Below, one piece after another: positions 45,396 through 53,928 of a stretch of 64,000 bases of DNA. The notes under the pieces were generated by a model. That model was not told the origin of the DNA, made no database searches, and saw only the letters and a list, made by a program, of their open reading frames with translations. Both the position numbers and the translations under genes were made by a program. Origin of the DNA: Streptomyces caelestis (GTDB lineage Bacteria; Actinomycetota; Actinomycetes; Streptomycetales; Streptomycetaceae); assembly GCF_001279005.1 (NCBI RefSeq), contig NZ_LGCN01000154.1:62001-126000 (forward strand), read 5' to 3'. Position 1 is the first letter of the stretch. The number at the start of each line of letters is the position of its first letter.

Positions 45396-46463
45396 TCACC
45401 AGATCAGGCACCAGTACGTGCCGTGGTGTCCGATGCCGATACGGCTGTCCCACGGAACCAGGCGGGGGTCCGGCCGGCCCACGGCCGCCATCGAGCAGGC
45501 GGGGTCACCGACCGCGTCGGCGTTCGCCATGCGGTGGGCGGCGGCCGTCGCGGCCGGGGAGGTGTACCACGTGGTGGTCACCCGCTCACCGCCATCGGCC
45601 GACGGCGTCGGCCCGGGCGTCGTGGCGGACGGTGTCCGCACGTGCTCCGAGGGCGCCGGCCGCGTCGACGGTGTCGTCGGTGTCCGTGGCGGCACCGGGC
45701 GGGCGGGTGATGCCGAGGGCTTGGGGGGTGCGGACTTCGTGGGGTGTCTGGGTGTGGCGGGTTTCGTGGGGGGTGCGGGTGTGGTGGGCCGTGGCGGAGA
45801 TGTGGGTGCGGCGGACTTCGTGGGGTGTTCGGGTGCGGCGGGTTTCGTGGGAGGTCTGGGTGTGGCGGGCTTCATGGGGAGTTCGGGTACGGCCGGCCGC
45901 GTCGCCGGTGTCCGTGGTGGCACCGGGCGGGCGGGTGATGCCGGAGGCTTGGGCATCGGGAAGCCCGGTGGGAGCCGGGGTGTCGCGGACCGCGTCGGTG
46001 GCGGCGGCGGTGGCGTCGCCGGTCCCGCCTTCGGGGTGCGCATGGCCGACGCGCCGGGCGCGGTCCGGTGGGGCACCGGTTGGCGGCTGGGCGGCGCGGA
46101 CCGGGGCGTGGGCCGCTGTTCCGGAGGCGCCGGCTCGGTCGTCCTCCGCCGGGCCGACGGCAGCGGCTCACCGGTGGGCCGCTGTGCCGACGGGGCCGGC
46201 TGACGGGGCCGGGACGTCGGCCCGGGCGACAGCGTGGGCGTCGGCGTCCGCCGTGCCGTGCTCGACGGCTCCGTCGCGAACGTCCAGGACGGCAGGGGGC
46301 TCAGCGTCGGAAGGGACAGGTCGTGCGAGGCCGAGGGCGTGGGGCTGGGCGTTCCGCCGTCCTGCGCCACCCACGCCCACACGCCGATGCCGCCGAGGAC
46401 GAGCACAGCGGCGCCGCCTGCGATCCACGGGGCACGCCGCGGTGGGCGTCGGTGACGGTTCAT
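45396..46463 (-). CDS. Membrane-anchored Pro/Thr-rich repeat protein
   Basis: 355 aa from ATG 46463; ribosome site weak. A basic N-terminus (MNRHRRPPRRAPW) and one hydrophobic helix (AGGAAVLVLGGIGVWAWVA) act as signal anchor. About 230 residues of Pro, Thr, Ser and Lys follow, with a degenerate repeat of KPATPRPPTK type. A compact end (TTTWYTSPAATAAAHRMANADAVGDPACSMAAVGRPDPRLVPWDSRIGIGHHGTYWCLIW) carries two Cys and may be the functional head. The Pro-rich stalk would carry it across the cell wall. Not recognised further. Confidence 0.75.
   Translation of the reverse strand: MNRHRRPPRRAPWIAGGAAVLVLGGIGVWAWVAQDGGTPSPTPSASHDLSLPTLSPLPSWTFATEPSSTARRTPTPTLSPGPTSRPRQPAPSAQRPTGEPLPSARRRTTEPAPPEQRPTPRSAPPSRQPVPHRTAPGASAMRTPKAGPATPPPPPPTRSATPRLPPGFPMPKPPASPARPVPPRTPATRPAVPELPMKPATPRPPTKPAAPEHPTKSAAPTSPPRPTTPAPPTKPATPRHPTKSAPPKPSASPARPVPPRTPTTPSTRPAPSEHVRTPSATTPGPTPSADGGERVTTTWYTSPAATAAAHRMANADAVGDPACSMAAVGRPDPRLVPWDSRIGIGHHGTYWCLIW
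45720..45900. repeat. Degenerate tandem repeats coding the Pro-rich stalk
   Basis: Units of about 27-30 nt built on GTGGGGTGTCTGGGTGTGG-like text recur between 45720 and 45900. They encode the KPATPRPPTKPAAPEHPTK segments of the anchored protein. Unit number is likely to vary between strains. Confidence 0.6.
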
Positions 46464-47174
46464 GGTCTTACTGTCCTATGCGACCTGGCGGGGCGCCTGT
46501 CGCGTCGCCTGGACGTCCTGCTTTCCGCCCGTCCGAGTGATGCGGGGCCTCTCCGGCTCCCTGCCGGAGGGGATGGCTGCGGGTGCGACACGTCGACTCG
46601 GCTGTGAGTCCGGGGTCATGCGCATCCGTTCGCGCTCGCGACTTCCGATCCGTCGGGGCCGTCGGCCACCGCCGCCCTCGTCGTCTTCACCGGCCGAACG
46701 GGCCGAACGGGTCGGCGACCTCGGCGGCGCTCGTCGCGCCCAGCGCCACAGCGGCGAGGACCCGCACCCGGGTCTCGTCGGCGAACGGCCCGGCCACGTC
46801 CTCGCCCGTCATGCTCCGTCTCCGTCCTTCCGGGAGCGGCCCCCGGACCATGTCCTCGGGACGCCGCCCCCGCGGCACGTCGGACGCCCGTCGTTTTCCG
46901 GGTGCACGCCGACCCGAGGCGGGAAGCCGACCGGGGGCGCCCCCGAAGCCAGGGCGTGCCCGACGGCCGACGGTGGATCGTCCACCTCGTCCCCCGGATG
47001 CGTCGTCATCCGCTGCGCGGTCTCGGCGGGGCGAAATTCACCGAAGCCGCCGGACGACGTGGGATCCTCACCCACATGGGCATACGGGGAAGGCAGGAGA
47101 ACGGGGGAAGGCACGATGCGGCGGGGCACACGGGCGGCGGGCGGGGCGCCGGCCCGGCCGACGAGGAGGTCACG
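46464..47174. other. Intergenic region with one relic
   Basis: About 700 nt without an intact gene. It holds the regulator relic at 46687-46812 on the minus strand and the upstream region of the phosphatase gene. The plus-strand frame leading into the phosphatase is Arg/Gly-rich and not protein-like. A short direct repeat (GGCCGAACG twice near 46695-46710) sits at the relic's broken end. Confidence 0.5.
46687..46812 (-). pseudogene. DUF2087/ArsR-like regulator N-terminal relic
   Basis: The frame from ATG 46812 reads MTGEDVAGPFADETRVRVLAAVALGATSAAEVA, the first helices of a winged-helix regulator of the DUF2087 type. It then ends after DPFGPFGR at a direct repeat. The rest of the HTH and the C-terminal domain are absent. 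Confidence 0.45.
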
Positions 47175-48878
47175 ATGACAGGGTCGGAGCGCACGGAGGT
47201 CCACGAGCTGTCCGCGCCGGCCGCTTCCGCCGCGCTGGAAGCCATCGGCACGGGCGTCTACGTCGTCGACGAGCAGGGCTACATCATCGCCGTCAACGCC
47301 CTCGCCGAGGAACTGCTGGGCCGGCCCGCCGCGGAACTCCTCGGCCAGGACGCGCACGACCTGCTGCACCGCGGTTCGCAGGGGCAGCAGCTGCCGAGGA
47401 CCCAGTGCGCGATGCGACAGGCGTTCCACGCCGGGTGCCCGGCCCAGGGCGACGAGGACTACTTCGCACGCGCCGACGGTTCGGTGCTGCCCGTCTCCTG
47501 GCTGATCGCCCCGTACGGCCTCGGCGACCGGCAGGCCGCCACGCTCGTCGTCTTCTACCCCCCCGGGCATCCGCGGGACACCGCCCGGCGACCGGAGCCG
47601 GCGGTCCAGTCGCTGTCGGAACTGCAGAGGCTGGCCCTGCTGGCCGAGACCACCGCGCAGCTGACCTCCACCCTCGACGTCGACGAGGCGCTGCGGCGGC
47701 TGGTGGCCCTGGTCGTGCCCCGGCTCGCGGACTGGGTGATCATCGACCTGATCACCGAACGTGACGAGGTGTGGCGCGCGGTCGTGGTCCACGCCGAGGG
47801 CGACACGCTGGTGCGGCACGAGGACCTGCAGGGGCCGATGCCGCCGATCCCCCAGGAATCCCAGATGCCCCTGTCCAGAGCCCTGCGCGGCGTCGCCTCC
47901 ACCCTGGCCGGTCCGCAGACCTACCAGGGGACACCGGATTCCGGCATCGCGGTCGAGCAGGGCCGTCTGTTCCACGCCACGGAGATGCACTCCGCGGCCA
48001 TCGCGCCCATCCGCAGCCCCCGCGCCGTCCTGGGCGCGCTGACCCTGGGCCGGACCGAGAGCCCGGCGGCCTTCGCCCCCATGGACCTTCCGCTGATCGA
48101 GGACATCGCGCGCCGGGCCGGCCTCGCCCTGGACAACGCCCGCCTCTACCAGCGTCAGCGCATGGTGGCCGAGACCATGCAGAACCACCTGCTGCCCCAG
48201 ATGCCCCGCCTCTCGGGTCTGGAGATGACCGTCCGTTACCTGCCCGCACCCGACGCCTCACACGTCGGCGGCGACTGGTACGACGCCTTCCCCCTGTCCG
48301 ACGCGTCCACGGCCCTGGCCATCGGCGACGTCGTCGGCCACGACCTGGAGGCGGCGGCCGGCATGGCCCAGGTCCGGAACATGCTCCGCGCCTACGCCTG
48401 GTCCCAGCACGAACCCCCCAGCCGCATCGTCGAACGGCTGGACGAGGCGATCCAGCACATCACCGACGTCACCATGGCCACCATGATCTTCGGCCGGATG
48501 GAAGCGGCCCACGACGGCCACTGGCGGCTGTCCTGGACCAACGCGGGCCACCCCCCGCCGCTGCTGATCAGCCGGGACGGCCTGGCGAGCTACCTCACCG
48601 ACGGCCACGGCATCCTCCTGGGCACCCAGGCGGGTGTGCGGCGCCCCGACGCCACGGCACTGCTCCCGCCGGGATCCACCCTGGTGCTGTACACGGACGG
48701 CCTCATCGAAACGCCCCGCCAGAACCTCGACACGGGTCTGAACCGGCTGCGCCAGCACGCCGCCGCCCTCGCCCACCGCCCCCTCCTTTCGTTCACCGAC
48801 CAACTGCTCAGCCGTGTCCGCCCCGCCGACAACGACGACGACGTGGCCCTCCTGGCCCTGCGCGTCCCCGAGGGCTGA
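47175..48878 (+). CDS. PAS-GAF-PP2C (SpoIIE-type) serine phosphatase
   Basis: 567 aa from ATG 47175 with GAGGAGG upstream. PAS domain (about 15-115: ALEAIGTGVYVVDEQGYIIAVNALAEELLGR), GAF domain (about 150-325), and C-terminal PP2C/RsbU-type phosphatase (about 340-565). Metal-binding and catalytic motifs: VGGDWYDAF, IGDVVGHDLEAA, WTNAGHPPPLL, LYTDGLIE and DNDDDVALLAL. Such proteins dephosphorylate anti-anti-sigma factors in stress or differentiation signalling; Streptomyces has many. No cognate switch genes lie beside it, so its target is elsewhere. PAS and GAF imply small-molecule or redox sensing. Confidence 0.9.
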   Translation: MTGSERTEVHELSAPAASAALEAIGTGVYVVDEQGYIIAVNALAEELLGRPAAELLGQDAHDLLHRGSQGQQLPRTQCAMRQAFHAGCPAQGDEDYFARADGSVLPVSWLIAPYGLGDRQAATLVVFYPPGHPRDTARRPEPAVQSLSELQRLALLAETTAQLTSTLDVDEALRRLVALVVPRLADWVIIDLITERDEVWRAVVVHAEGDTLVRHEDLQGPMPPIPQESQMPLSRALRGVASTLAGPQTYQGTPDSGIAVEQGRLFHATEMHSAAIAPIRSPRAVLGALTLGRTESPAAFAPMDLPLIEDIARRAGLALDNARLYQRQRMVAETMQNHLLPQMPRLSGLEMTVRYLPAPDASHVGGDWYDAFPLSDASTALAIGDVVGHDLEAAAGMAQVRNMLRAYAWSQHEPPSRIVERLDEAIQHITDVTMATMIFGRMEAAHDGHWRLSWTNAGHPPPLLISRDGLASYLTDGHGILLGTQAGVRRPDATALLPPGSTLVLYTDGLIETPRQNLDTGLNRLRQHAAALAHRPLLSFTDQLLSRVRPADNDDDVALLALRVPEG

Positions 48879-48895
48879 GCCCGTAGGAAGGGCTT

Positions 48896-49430
48896 CGGGG
48901 GGCCGGAGGCCGACGTCACCGCCCCGGACTTCGCACCCGGCCGGTTCGGGCTCGTCCACGCGCGCTTCGTGCTGATGCACCTGCCCGAGCACGAGCGTCT
49001 GATCGCGGCACTGACCGGACTCGTCGCACCCGGCGGTGTGCTGGTGCTCGGCGACGCGGTCGACCTGACGAGCGACCGGGCGCCCGACACGCCGTACACG
49101 GTGGCGATGCGGGCGATGCGGCAGGGGCTGCGGGCGGCCATCGGCACCGATGTCTCCTGGGTGCCGTCGTACCCCCGACTGCTGCGCGGGGCGGGGCTCG
49201 TGCGCGTCGCCGCCGAGACGCATGTGCCGCCGCTGCTCCCCGGCAGCCCCATCAGCCGCTTCCGGGCGGCCACATGGGAGCGGAGCAGGGCGGCGATGCT
49301 CGCCACCGGCCTGGTCGACGACGCCGCCGTCGACGCCGCGGTCCGGTACCCGGACTCCGACGAGTGCGCCGCGCTGTCCGCCGGCATGCTGACCGTCTGG
49401 GGGCGGAAACCCGAGGAGGCCCGCGGTTGA
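48896..49430 (+). pseudogene. SAM-dependent methyltransferase, 5'-truncated
   Basis: The frame starts at the phosphatase stop and reads EADVTAPDFAPGRFGLVHARFVLMHLPEHERLIAALTGLVAPGGVLVLGDAVD, the post-motif-I half of a class I methyltransferase. It continues to a normal C-terminus (LTVWGRKPEEARG). The SAM-binding motif I (GxGxG) and everything before it are absent, so the protein could not bind SAM. Confidence 0.65.
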
Positions 49431-49492
49431 CCGCCCGCGCACGGGCCGGCCGTGCCGCTCGGGGCCCCGGCGCACGGCAGGACGGGACGCCC

Positions 49493-50095
49493 CTACCGCT
49501 CGGCGGTACGCGTGGTGAGGTCCTCGTCGGTGATGGCGCGGACCACGCGGCAGGGGGTGCCGAGCGCGACGGTCATCGGGGGGATGCTGCGGCTGACGAC
49601 GCTGCCGGCGCCGATGACCGACCCGTATCCGATGCGGACGCCGGGCAGGACCACCGCGTTGCTGCCGATCCACACCTTGTCCTCGATCACGATCGGCTCC
49701 GAGAACCGCCCGAAGTCGGTACGCCGCGCGGGATGCACCGGGTGTCCCGTCGTGGTCAGTGTCACGCTCGGAGCGATCATCACACCGTCACCTATGCGGA
49801 TGTCGACGTCGTCGACGAAGGTGAGGTTCACGTTCCCGAAGAAGTCGTCGCCGATGTGGACATTGCTGCCGAACCCGGCGTGGAACGGGGGCAGCAGCAC
49901 CGTGCGTTCACCGACCGACCCGAAGATCGCGACGAGCAGCGCCCGGCGTTTCTCCACCTCACCCGGTGGGGTGTGGTTGTACGCGAAGATCTGCTCGGTG
50001 CGGCGCCGGGAGGCCTGGAAGGCCGCTTCCGACTCGGTGTGGACGAGCCCTGCGGCGATCCGGGCCAGGACCTCTTCCTCGTGCGCGTGCGTCAC
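49493..50095 (-). CDS. Maa/NodL-like sugar O-acetyltransferase
   Basis: 200 aa with GTG start at 50095, GGAG ten bases upstream; the longer frame to 50368 is Arg-rich and rejected. N-terminal Mac domain (LARIAAGLVHTESEAAFQASRRRTEQIFAYNHTPPGE) then left-handed beta-helix hexapeptide repeats (VHIGDDFFGNVNLTFVDDVDIRIGDGVMIAPSVTLTTTGHPVHP, IVIEDKVWIGSNAVVLPGVRIGYGSVIGAGSVVS). The catalytic His is in TTTGHPVH. Transfers acetyl from acetyl-CoA to maltose/galactoside-like sugars. Confidence 0.9.
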   Translation of the reverse strand: MTHAHEEEVLARIAAGLVHTESEAAFQASRRRTEQIFAYNHTPPGEVEKRRALLVAIFGSVGERTVLLPPFHAGFGSNVHIGDDFFGNVNLTFVDDVDIRIGDGVMIAPSVTLTTTGHPVHPARRTDFGRFSEPIVIEDKVWIGSNAVVLPGVRIGYGSVIGAGSVVSRSIPPMTVALGTPCRVVRAITDEDLTTRTAER

Positions 50096-50299
50096 AGCGG
50101 AACGACTCCGTTCGTCCAACCCCCGGGCCCGGGCCCGACGCGCCCTCGGCCGGCCGCGCGCACCGAGCCTATGCCCTCGGATCCGGACCGGGACGGCCCC
50201 GTCCCGGATGACGACGTTCCCAGGACGGACAACGCGTCGTGATGACGACCGGGACGGTGACCGCGCGCGGCTCCCCGGGCGAGGCACTGCCGGCGCATG

Positions 50300-50770
50300 G
50301 GGACTCCGCCGGCGTCCAGGTCGTCCACCACACCAGCGCACGGCGGCAGGACGGCCGGCGAGATCCACGACGGCGGCCGGATCTCCTTCACGCCCTACGA
50401 CCTCGACAACGCCACCGGCTTCACCGCCCGTATCTCCTCGGGCGGCAGCGGCGGCACCCTCGAAGTCCGCACGGGTTCCCGGTCGGCGCCCTGCTCGACA
50501 CGGCCACCGTGCCGGCCACCGGCGGCCGGGAGACCTTCCAGGACGTCACGGCGCCCCTGACCGGCCGACCGGCCGGCGCCACCACCCTGTACCCCGTGCT
50601 CGAGGGCGGCAGCGGCGCCCTGTCCGACGTGGAAGAGTTCTCCTCCGCCACGTCCACCGGCGGCACCCGCACGGGTGAGGGGAGGGGTGACGGCACGTGC
50701 CTGGACATCCCGGGCGGTACGTGGAACGACGGTACGCCGGCCCACCTGCGGACCCGCCACACCGGCCCCG
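50300..50770 (+). pseudogene. CBM6 plus ricin-type lectin relic of a secreted glycosidase
   Basis: Two frames alternate: AGVQVVHHTSA, then GGRTAGEIHDGGRISFTPYDLDNATGFTARISSGGSGGTLEVRTGS, then back to PVGALLDTATVPATGGRETFQDVTAPLTGRPAGATTLYPVLEGG. Together they are a CBM6-type beta-sandwich. GTCLDIPGGTWNDGTPAHLRTRHTGPDQ then resembles the first unit of a ricin B lectin. Two frameshifts and lost flanks leave no functional product; the catalytic domain is absent. Confidence 0.6.
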
Positions 50771-50895
50771 ACCAGAAGCGGACCCCGGCCTGGTTACGGC
50801 AACTTGCCCTGCCCGTCCGCCGCTTGGCGCTTTCGGCCGGGGGTAGCCGATAGGCCTCCAAGGACGAACGAGGCACAGCACGGAGGAGGCCGGCC

Positions 50896-51165
50896 ATGGG
50901 AGTGCGCCACGACCACGACGGACAGGAACTCGGCGACCTCGAACCGGGCACGCGCCAGCGCGCCCAGTTGCGCGCACGGGTCGTCGACATCGCCTCGACG
51001 GCGCTGTGCGTGGTGCTCGCCCTGTGGGCGGTGTGGAGCATCGTCGGGGTGGTGCGCGGGACGGCGGAATGGGCGTACAGCGCGGTCGCCTGCGTGCTGC
51101 TGGCGGCCGCGCTGACCGCCCGGACCGTCGGTCTCCGGCGCGGTGTAGTCCGGTCCGGACGGTAG
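50896..51165 (+). CDS. Small membrane protein
   Basis: 89 aa from ATG 50896 with GGAGGAGG upstream. A hydrophilic N-terminus (MGVRHDHDGQELGDLEPGTRQRAQLRARVVD) precedes two transmembrane helices (IASTALCVVLALWAVWSIVGVV and WAYSAVACVLLAAALTA). Basic C-terminal tail. Nine nt before the next gene, so likely co-transcribed. Not recognised. Confidence 0.65.
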   Translation: MGVRHDHDGQELGDLEPGTRQRAQLRARVVDIASTALCVVLALWAVWSIVGVVRGTAEWAYSAVACVLLAAALTARTVGLRRGVVRSGR

Positions 51166-51174
51166 GGGGCGACG

Positions 51175-51759
51175 GTGGAACGGCTCAACACCTTCCTCGG
51201 CCGCCACGTATGGGCCCAGGTGCTGCTCGTCGTCCTCCTCGGCTGGGTGGTGATCATGCTGATGTCGCCGGGGGAGCCGGCCCTCGCGCTGCTGCTGCGG
51301 GCCGCCGTGACCTCGGTGGGCGCGGTGGCCGTCCTGTTGGTGCTGCGCGCGAGGGAGAAGCGCGCGGCCGGCGGCTCGGGCGACCGCCTGGCCGACCTGG
51401 ACCGCCGGCTGCGCCACGGGGAGATCCCCTCGTCGCCCGCCGACCGGAAGGCCATGCTGGACCTGGTGGAGCAACGGCTCCACCGCACCCGGCACCGGCG
51501 TCCCGCCCTGGTGGTCCTCTGGCTGATGTACGCGCTGTGCGTCGCCGCGCCGCTCCTCCTGGGCCTGGTCCGGCAGGCGCTGGTCTGCGGTCTGCTCGGC
51601 GCGGTCCTCCTGCCGCTGCTGACCTGGCAGGGCGGTCGGCAGTTGCGGCGCCTGCGCGAGGCGCGCGAGACCCTCCGGAAGGGCGCCGGCGGTGAGGTGC
51701 CGGCCGCGCGGGAGCCGGTGGAGGAGCGTGGCCCCGGGCGTTCCTCCTCCGACGGGTGA
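51175..51759 (+). CDS. Membrane protein with central hydrophilic loop
   Basis: 194 aa with GTG start at 51175 behind GGGGG. Two N-terminal helices (AQVLLVVLLGWVVIMLM, LALLLRAAVTSVGAVAVLLVL), a charged loop of about 50 residues (DRLADLDRRLRHGEIPSSPADRKAMLDLVEQRLHRTRHRR), and two further helices ending in a basic tail (QLRRLREARETLRKG). Probably an operon partner of the 89-aa protein. Function unknown. Confidence 0.65.
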   Translation: MERLNTFLGRHVWAQVLLVVLLGWVVIMLMSPGEPALALLLRAAVTSVGAVAVLLVLRAREKRAAGGSGDRLADLDRRLRHGEIPSSPADRKAMLDLVEQRLHRTRHRRPALVVLWLMYALCVAAPLLLGLVRQALVCGLLGAVLLPLLTWQGGRQLRRLREARETLRKGAGGEVPAAREPVEERGPGRSSSDG

Positions 51760-51775
51760 TCCGCCCCCATGTCCG

Positions 51776-52058
51776 ATGTCCGAGCCGTCTCCCCTCAGCC
51801 CCACCGTCACGCCGCCCGCCGTGGGCCTGCCGCTCGAGGCGCTGCCCGAACGCTGCCCGGAACTCCCCGACGACCCTCTGCTCGTCACCTTCCGCGCCGG
51901 CGGCATCCGGTCCGCCGGCGCGGCGGACCTCCTCGTGGGGGAACGGCTTCGACGCGGCCGACATGAGCCGCGGCCCCGTCGGCCGGCGCGCCGCCGGCGG
52001 TCCGCTGCCCACCCGACGACAGCGGCCTCCCGGTACGGCCGTCAGCTTCCCGGGGTGA
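51776..52058 (+). pseudogene. Rhodanese-like relic, frameshifted
   Basis: The first frame reads AVGLPLEALPERCPELPDDPLLVTFRAGGIRSAGAADLLVGE, where a rhodanese would have LLVxCRxGxRS; the active-site Cys is replaced by Phe. A frameshift near 51940 moves to NGFDAADMSRG and AAGGPLPT, with stop at 52058. The domain is incomplete at its 5' end and lacks its catalytic Cys. Confidence 0.5.
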
Positions 52059-52845
52059 AGAAGTGCAGCGGGCTGTTCGGCTCGAAGCCGATCCGCGGGT
52101 ACAGGGGAGCCCCGGCGGCGGTCGCGTGCAGCGTGGCCCGGGTCAGTCCGGTGGCCCGGGCGCCCTCGTACAGGGCCTTGCGGGTCACCGCCTCTCCGTA
52201 CCCCCTGCGCTCCCACCGCGGGTCCGTGGCCACCAGGACGACGAACAGGCGGCCGTCCGCTTCCACGGTCCCGGCGCACGTCACCGGAGCGCCGTCCCGC
52301 AGCCCCAGATAGGCGTGCACCCCCGTCCTCCACAGTTCCGAGCCCACGAGGCCGTCGCGGCCGTCCTCCAACGGCATTCCGTAGGCACGCGAGTTGAGGT
52401 CGGCGTAGGCGCGCAGATGCTCGTCCGTGCCGACCCGCACGAACGTCAGGTCCGGGTGCGCCGGTTCGGGGACCGGCAGCAGGTCACCGGCCATACCGAT
52501 GCCCGAGAAGGCGTGCACCAGACCGGCCCGATCGGCCGACTCGGTCAGGCTCGGGCGCGCCTCGGCGCCGAGGAGGTCCTCGAAGACCCACAGAAAGCCG
52601 GCCCGCCGCTTCGACCGCATGATGTCCGCCGCCTGACCCAGCCGCTTCTCCAGGAGCTCCGCGTCCGCCCCCGCCTCGGTGAGCGTGACGCAGTTCCAGA
52701 AAGCGAACCGGCACTCCGCCCAGCGCACCGCGACGCCCGGCAGGTCCCGTACGTCCGCGTCCGGATCCCGGTCGAGCACCATCGCCCGCCAGACCGTGGC
52801 CAGCTGCTCCATCGATTCCACCGCGTCGGCGAAGTCCCGCGTCAC
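52042..52845 (-). CDS. GNAT-family N-acetyltransferase
   Basis: 267 aa with GTG start at 52845 behind AAGGGGA. N-terminal half (RDFADAVESMEQLATVWRAMVL, CRFAFWNCVTLTE) is a non-canonical domain. The C-terminal GNAT fold shows YLGLRDGAPVTCAGTVEADGRLFVVLVATDPRWERRGYGEAVTRKALYEGARATGLTRATLHATAAGAPLYPRIGFE, with the acetyl-CoA loop RRGYGE. Substrate unknown. Its 3' end overlaps the rhodanese relic by 17 nt on the opposite strand. Confidence 0.85.
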   Translation of the reverse strand: MTRDFADAVESMEQLATVWRAMVLDRDPDADVRDLPGVAVRWAECRFAFWNCVTLTEAGADAELLEKRLGQAADIMRSKRRAGFLWVFEDLLGAEARPSLTESADRAGLVHAFSGIGMAGDLLPVPEPAHPDLTFVRVGTDEHLRAYADLNSRAYGMPLEDGRDGLVGSELWRTGVHAYLGLRDGAPVTCAGTVEADGRLFVVLVATDPRWERRGYGEAVTRKALYEGARATGLTRATLHATAAGAPLYPRIGFEPNSPLHFFTPGS

Positions 52846-53078
52846 CTTGTCCCCTTTGCTCGAGCACCCGTAGAGGCATGTCTGCCCACCGGCGCCGGCG
52901 AAGCACGCCCGAACCGGCCGGATCCGGCGCCGTGGGGGACGCGGGCCGCCGGGGCCGGCGGGCGAGGGAGACGGCGAAGGGCGTGAAGCCGCGCCGGCGC
53001 AGGAGGCGCGGGCCTGGCCCGCGATCAGTGACAGGCCCGCGTACGGCGACGCCTCCGCGTCGGCCGGACGGCCCTGCT

Positions 53079-53420
53079 CATGGATGATCCGGCAGCCGGA
53101 GCCACTCCTCCCAGCTCACGTCCCGCCCGATGAAACGAGGCCGCCCGAAGGGCCGGTGCTCGGCGATCCAGCGCGGCACGAACGCGTCCGGCGCCCGCTC
53201 CAGCGCACCGGGCGCCGACCGTGTCCCACACCCCGACGAACCTGATCTCCGTCTCGCGCGCGTACGAGCGGCGGAACAACGTGACGGCGGCGCCGTTCGG
53301 CTGCTCGGTCGTGGGAGAGTCCTGCTCCAGGCGGGCGCGCGGTGCGGCGGTGAAGTCCTCGGCGCGGGCGAGCCGGACGCGAAGCCCGGCGACCTGCTCG
53401 CCGGCGTACCGACCCCGCAC
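53079..53420 (-). pseudogene. DUF2235 hydrolase relic with a foreign tail
   Basis: From 53420 the frame reads AGEQVAGLRVRL and PNGAAVTLFRRSYARETEIRFVGVWDTVGAR, which is the DUF2235 (Tle1-like) alpha/beta-hydrolase pattern around FxGVWDTVGA. The match then ends. In a second frame, ALERAPDAFVPRWIAEHRPFGRPRFIGRDVSWEEWLRLPDHP runs to a stop at 53079; this is a protein-like C-terminus of a different, unrecognised family. Neither part is a whole gene. Confidence 0.5.
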
Positions 53421-53621
53421 CAGCGAATCCGTGGGAACGTCCGCTCGTCGTGGACGGCACGGTCGTCGTGCGGGCGCTCGCCTCCCCGCCGTGACCCACC
53501 GTCCGCGACAGACGGGCCGGAGCGACGGCCGACCGGGAGATCGACCGCGATCGCGTGCGGTGAAGCCGCGTGACGGGGGTACCGGCAGGGTGACGCGTCA
53601 TGGAGCGGTTCAGGAGGGACG

Positions 53622-53873
53622 ATGAAATCGATGGGTCAGTTGCGACAGCTCAGGGCCGTGTACGCGGGCGGTGTGGCCGCCTGGTCTTTCTGCCTGTTGC
53701 TGACACTGATTCAGGACAACGGGTCGGCGCGGCAGGCCGTGGTGCTGCTGGGCCTGCTCGCCGTCTTCCTCGTCCTGCTGCTGTGGACGACCTGGTGCCT
53801 CTGGGAAGCCGGGACGCGCCGTCCGGTGGACCGGGCCGCGGGCACGGCGAACGCGCAGCCCGAGCAGCCGTGA
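53622..53873 (+). CDS. Small two-helix membrane protein
   Basis: 83 aa from ATG 53622 with AGGAGGG upstream. MKSMGQLRQLRAVYAGGVAAWSFCLLLTLIQ forms a first helix and ARQAVVLLGLLAVFLVLLLWTTWCLWEAG a second, ending in a polar Pro/Ala/Gln tail. Not recognised. Single gene flanked by relics. Confidence 0.7.
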   Translation: MKSMGQLRQLRAVYAGGVAAWSFCLLLTLIQDNGSARQAVVLLGLLAVFLVLLLWTTWCLWEAGTRRPVDRAAGTANAQPEQP

Positions 53874-53928
53874 CGGCCCCCGAGCGGCCGCGTCGCTTCC
53901 CGTGACGCACGCCCGCGGACGGAGCGGC

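Noticed and set aside
45720..45900. Repeats resembling a CRISPR array
   Set aside because: Units are contiguous, degenerate and in frame with Pro-rich protein repeats; there are no spacers and no cas genes.
48258..49673. 471-codon minus-strand frame over phosphatase and methyltransferase relic
   Set aside because: Low-complexity shadow; the plus strand has clear PP2C motifs.
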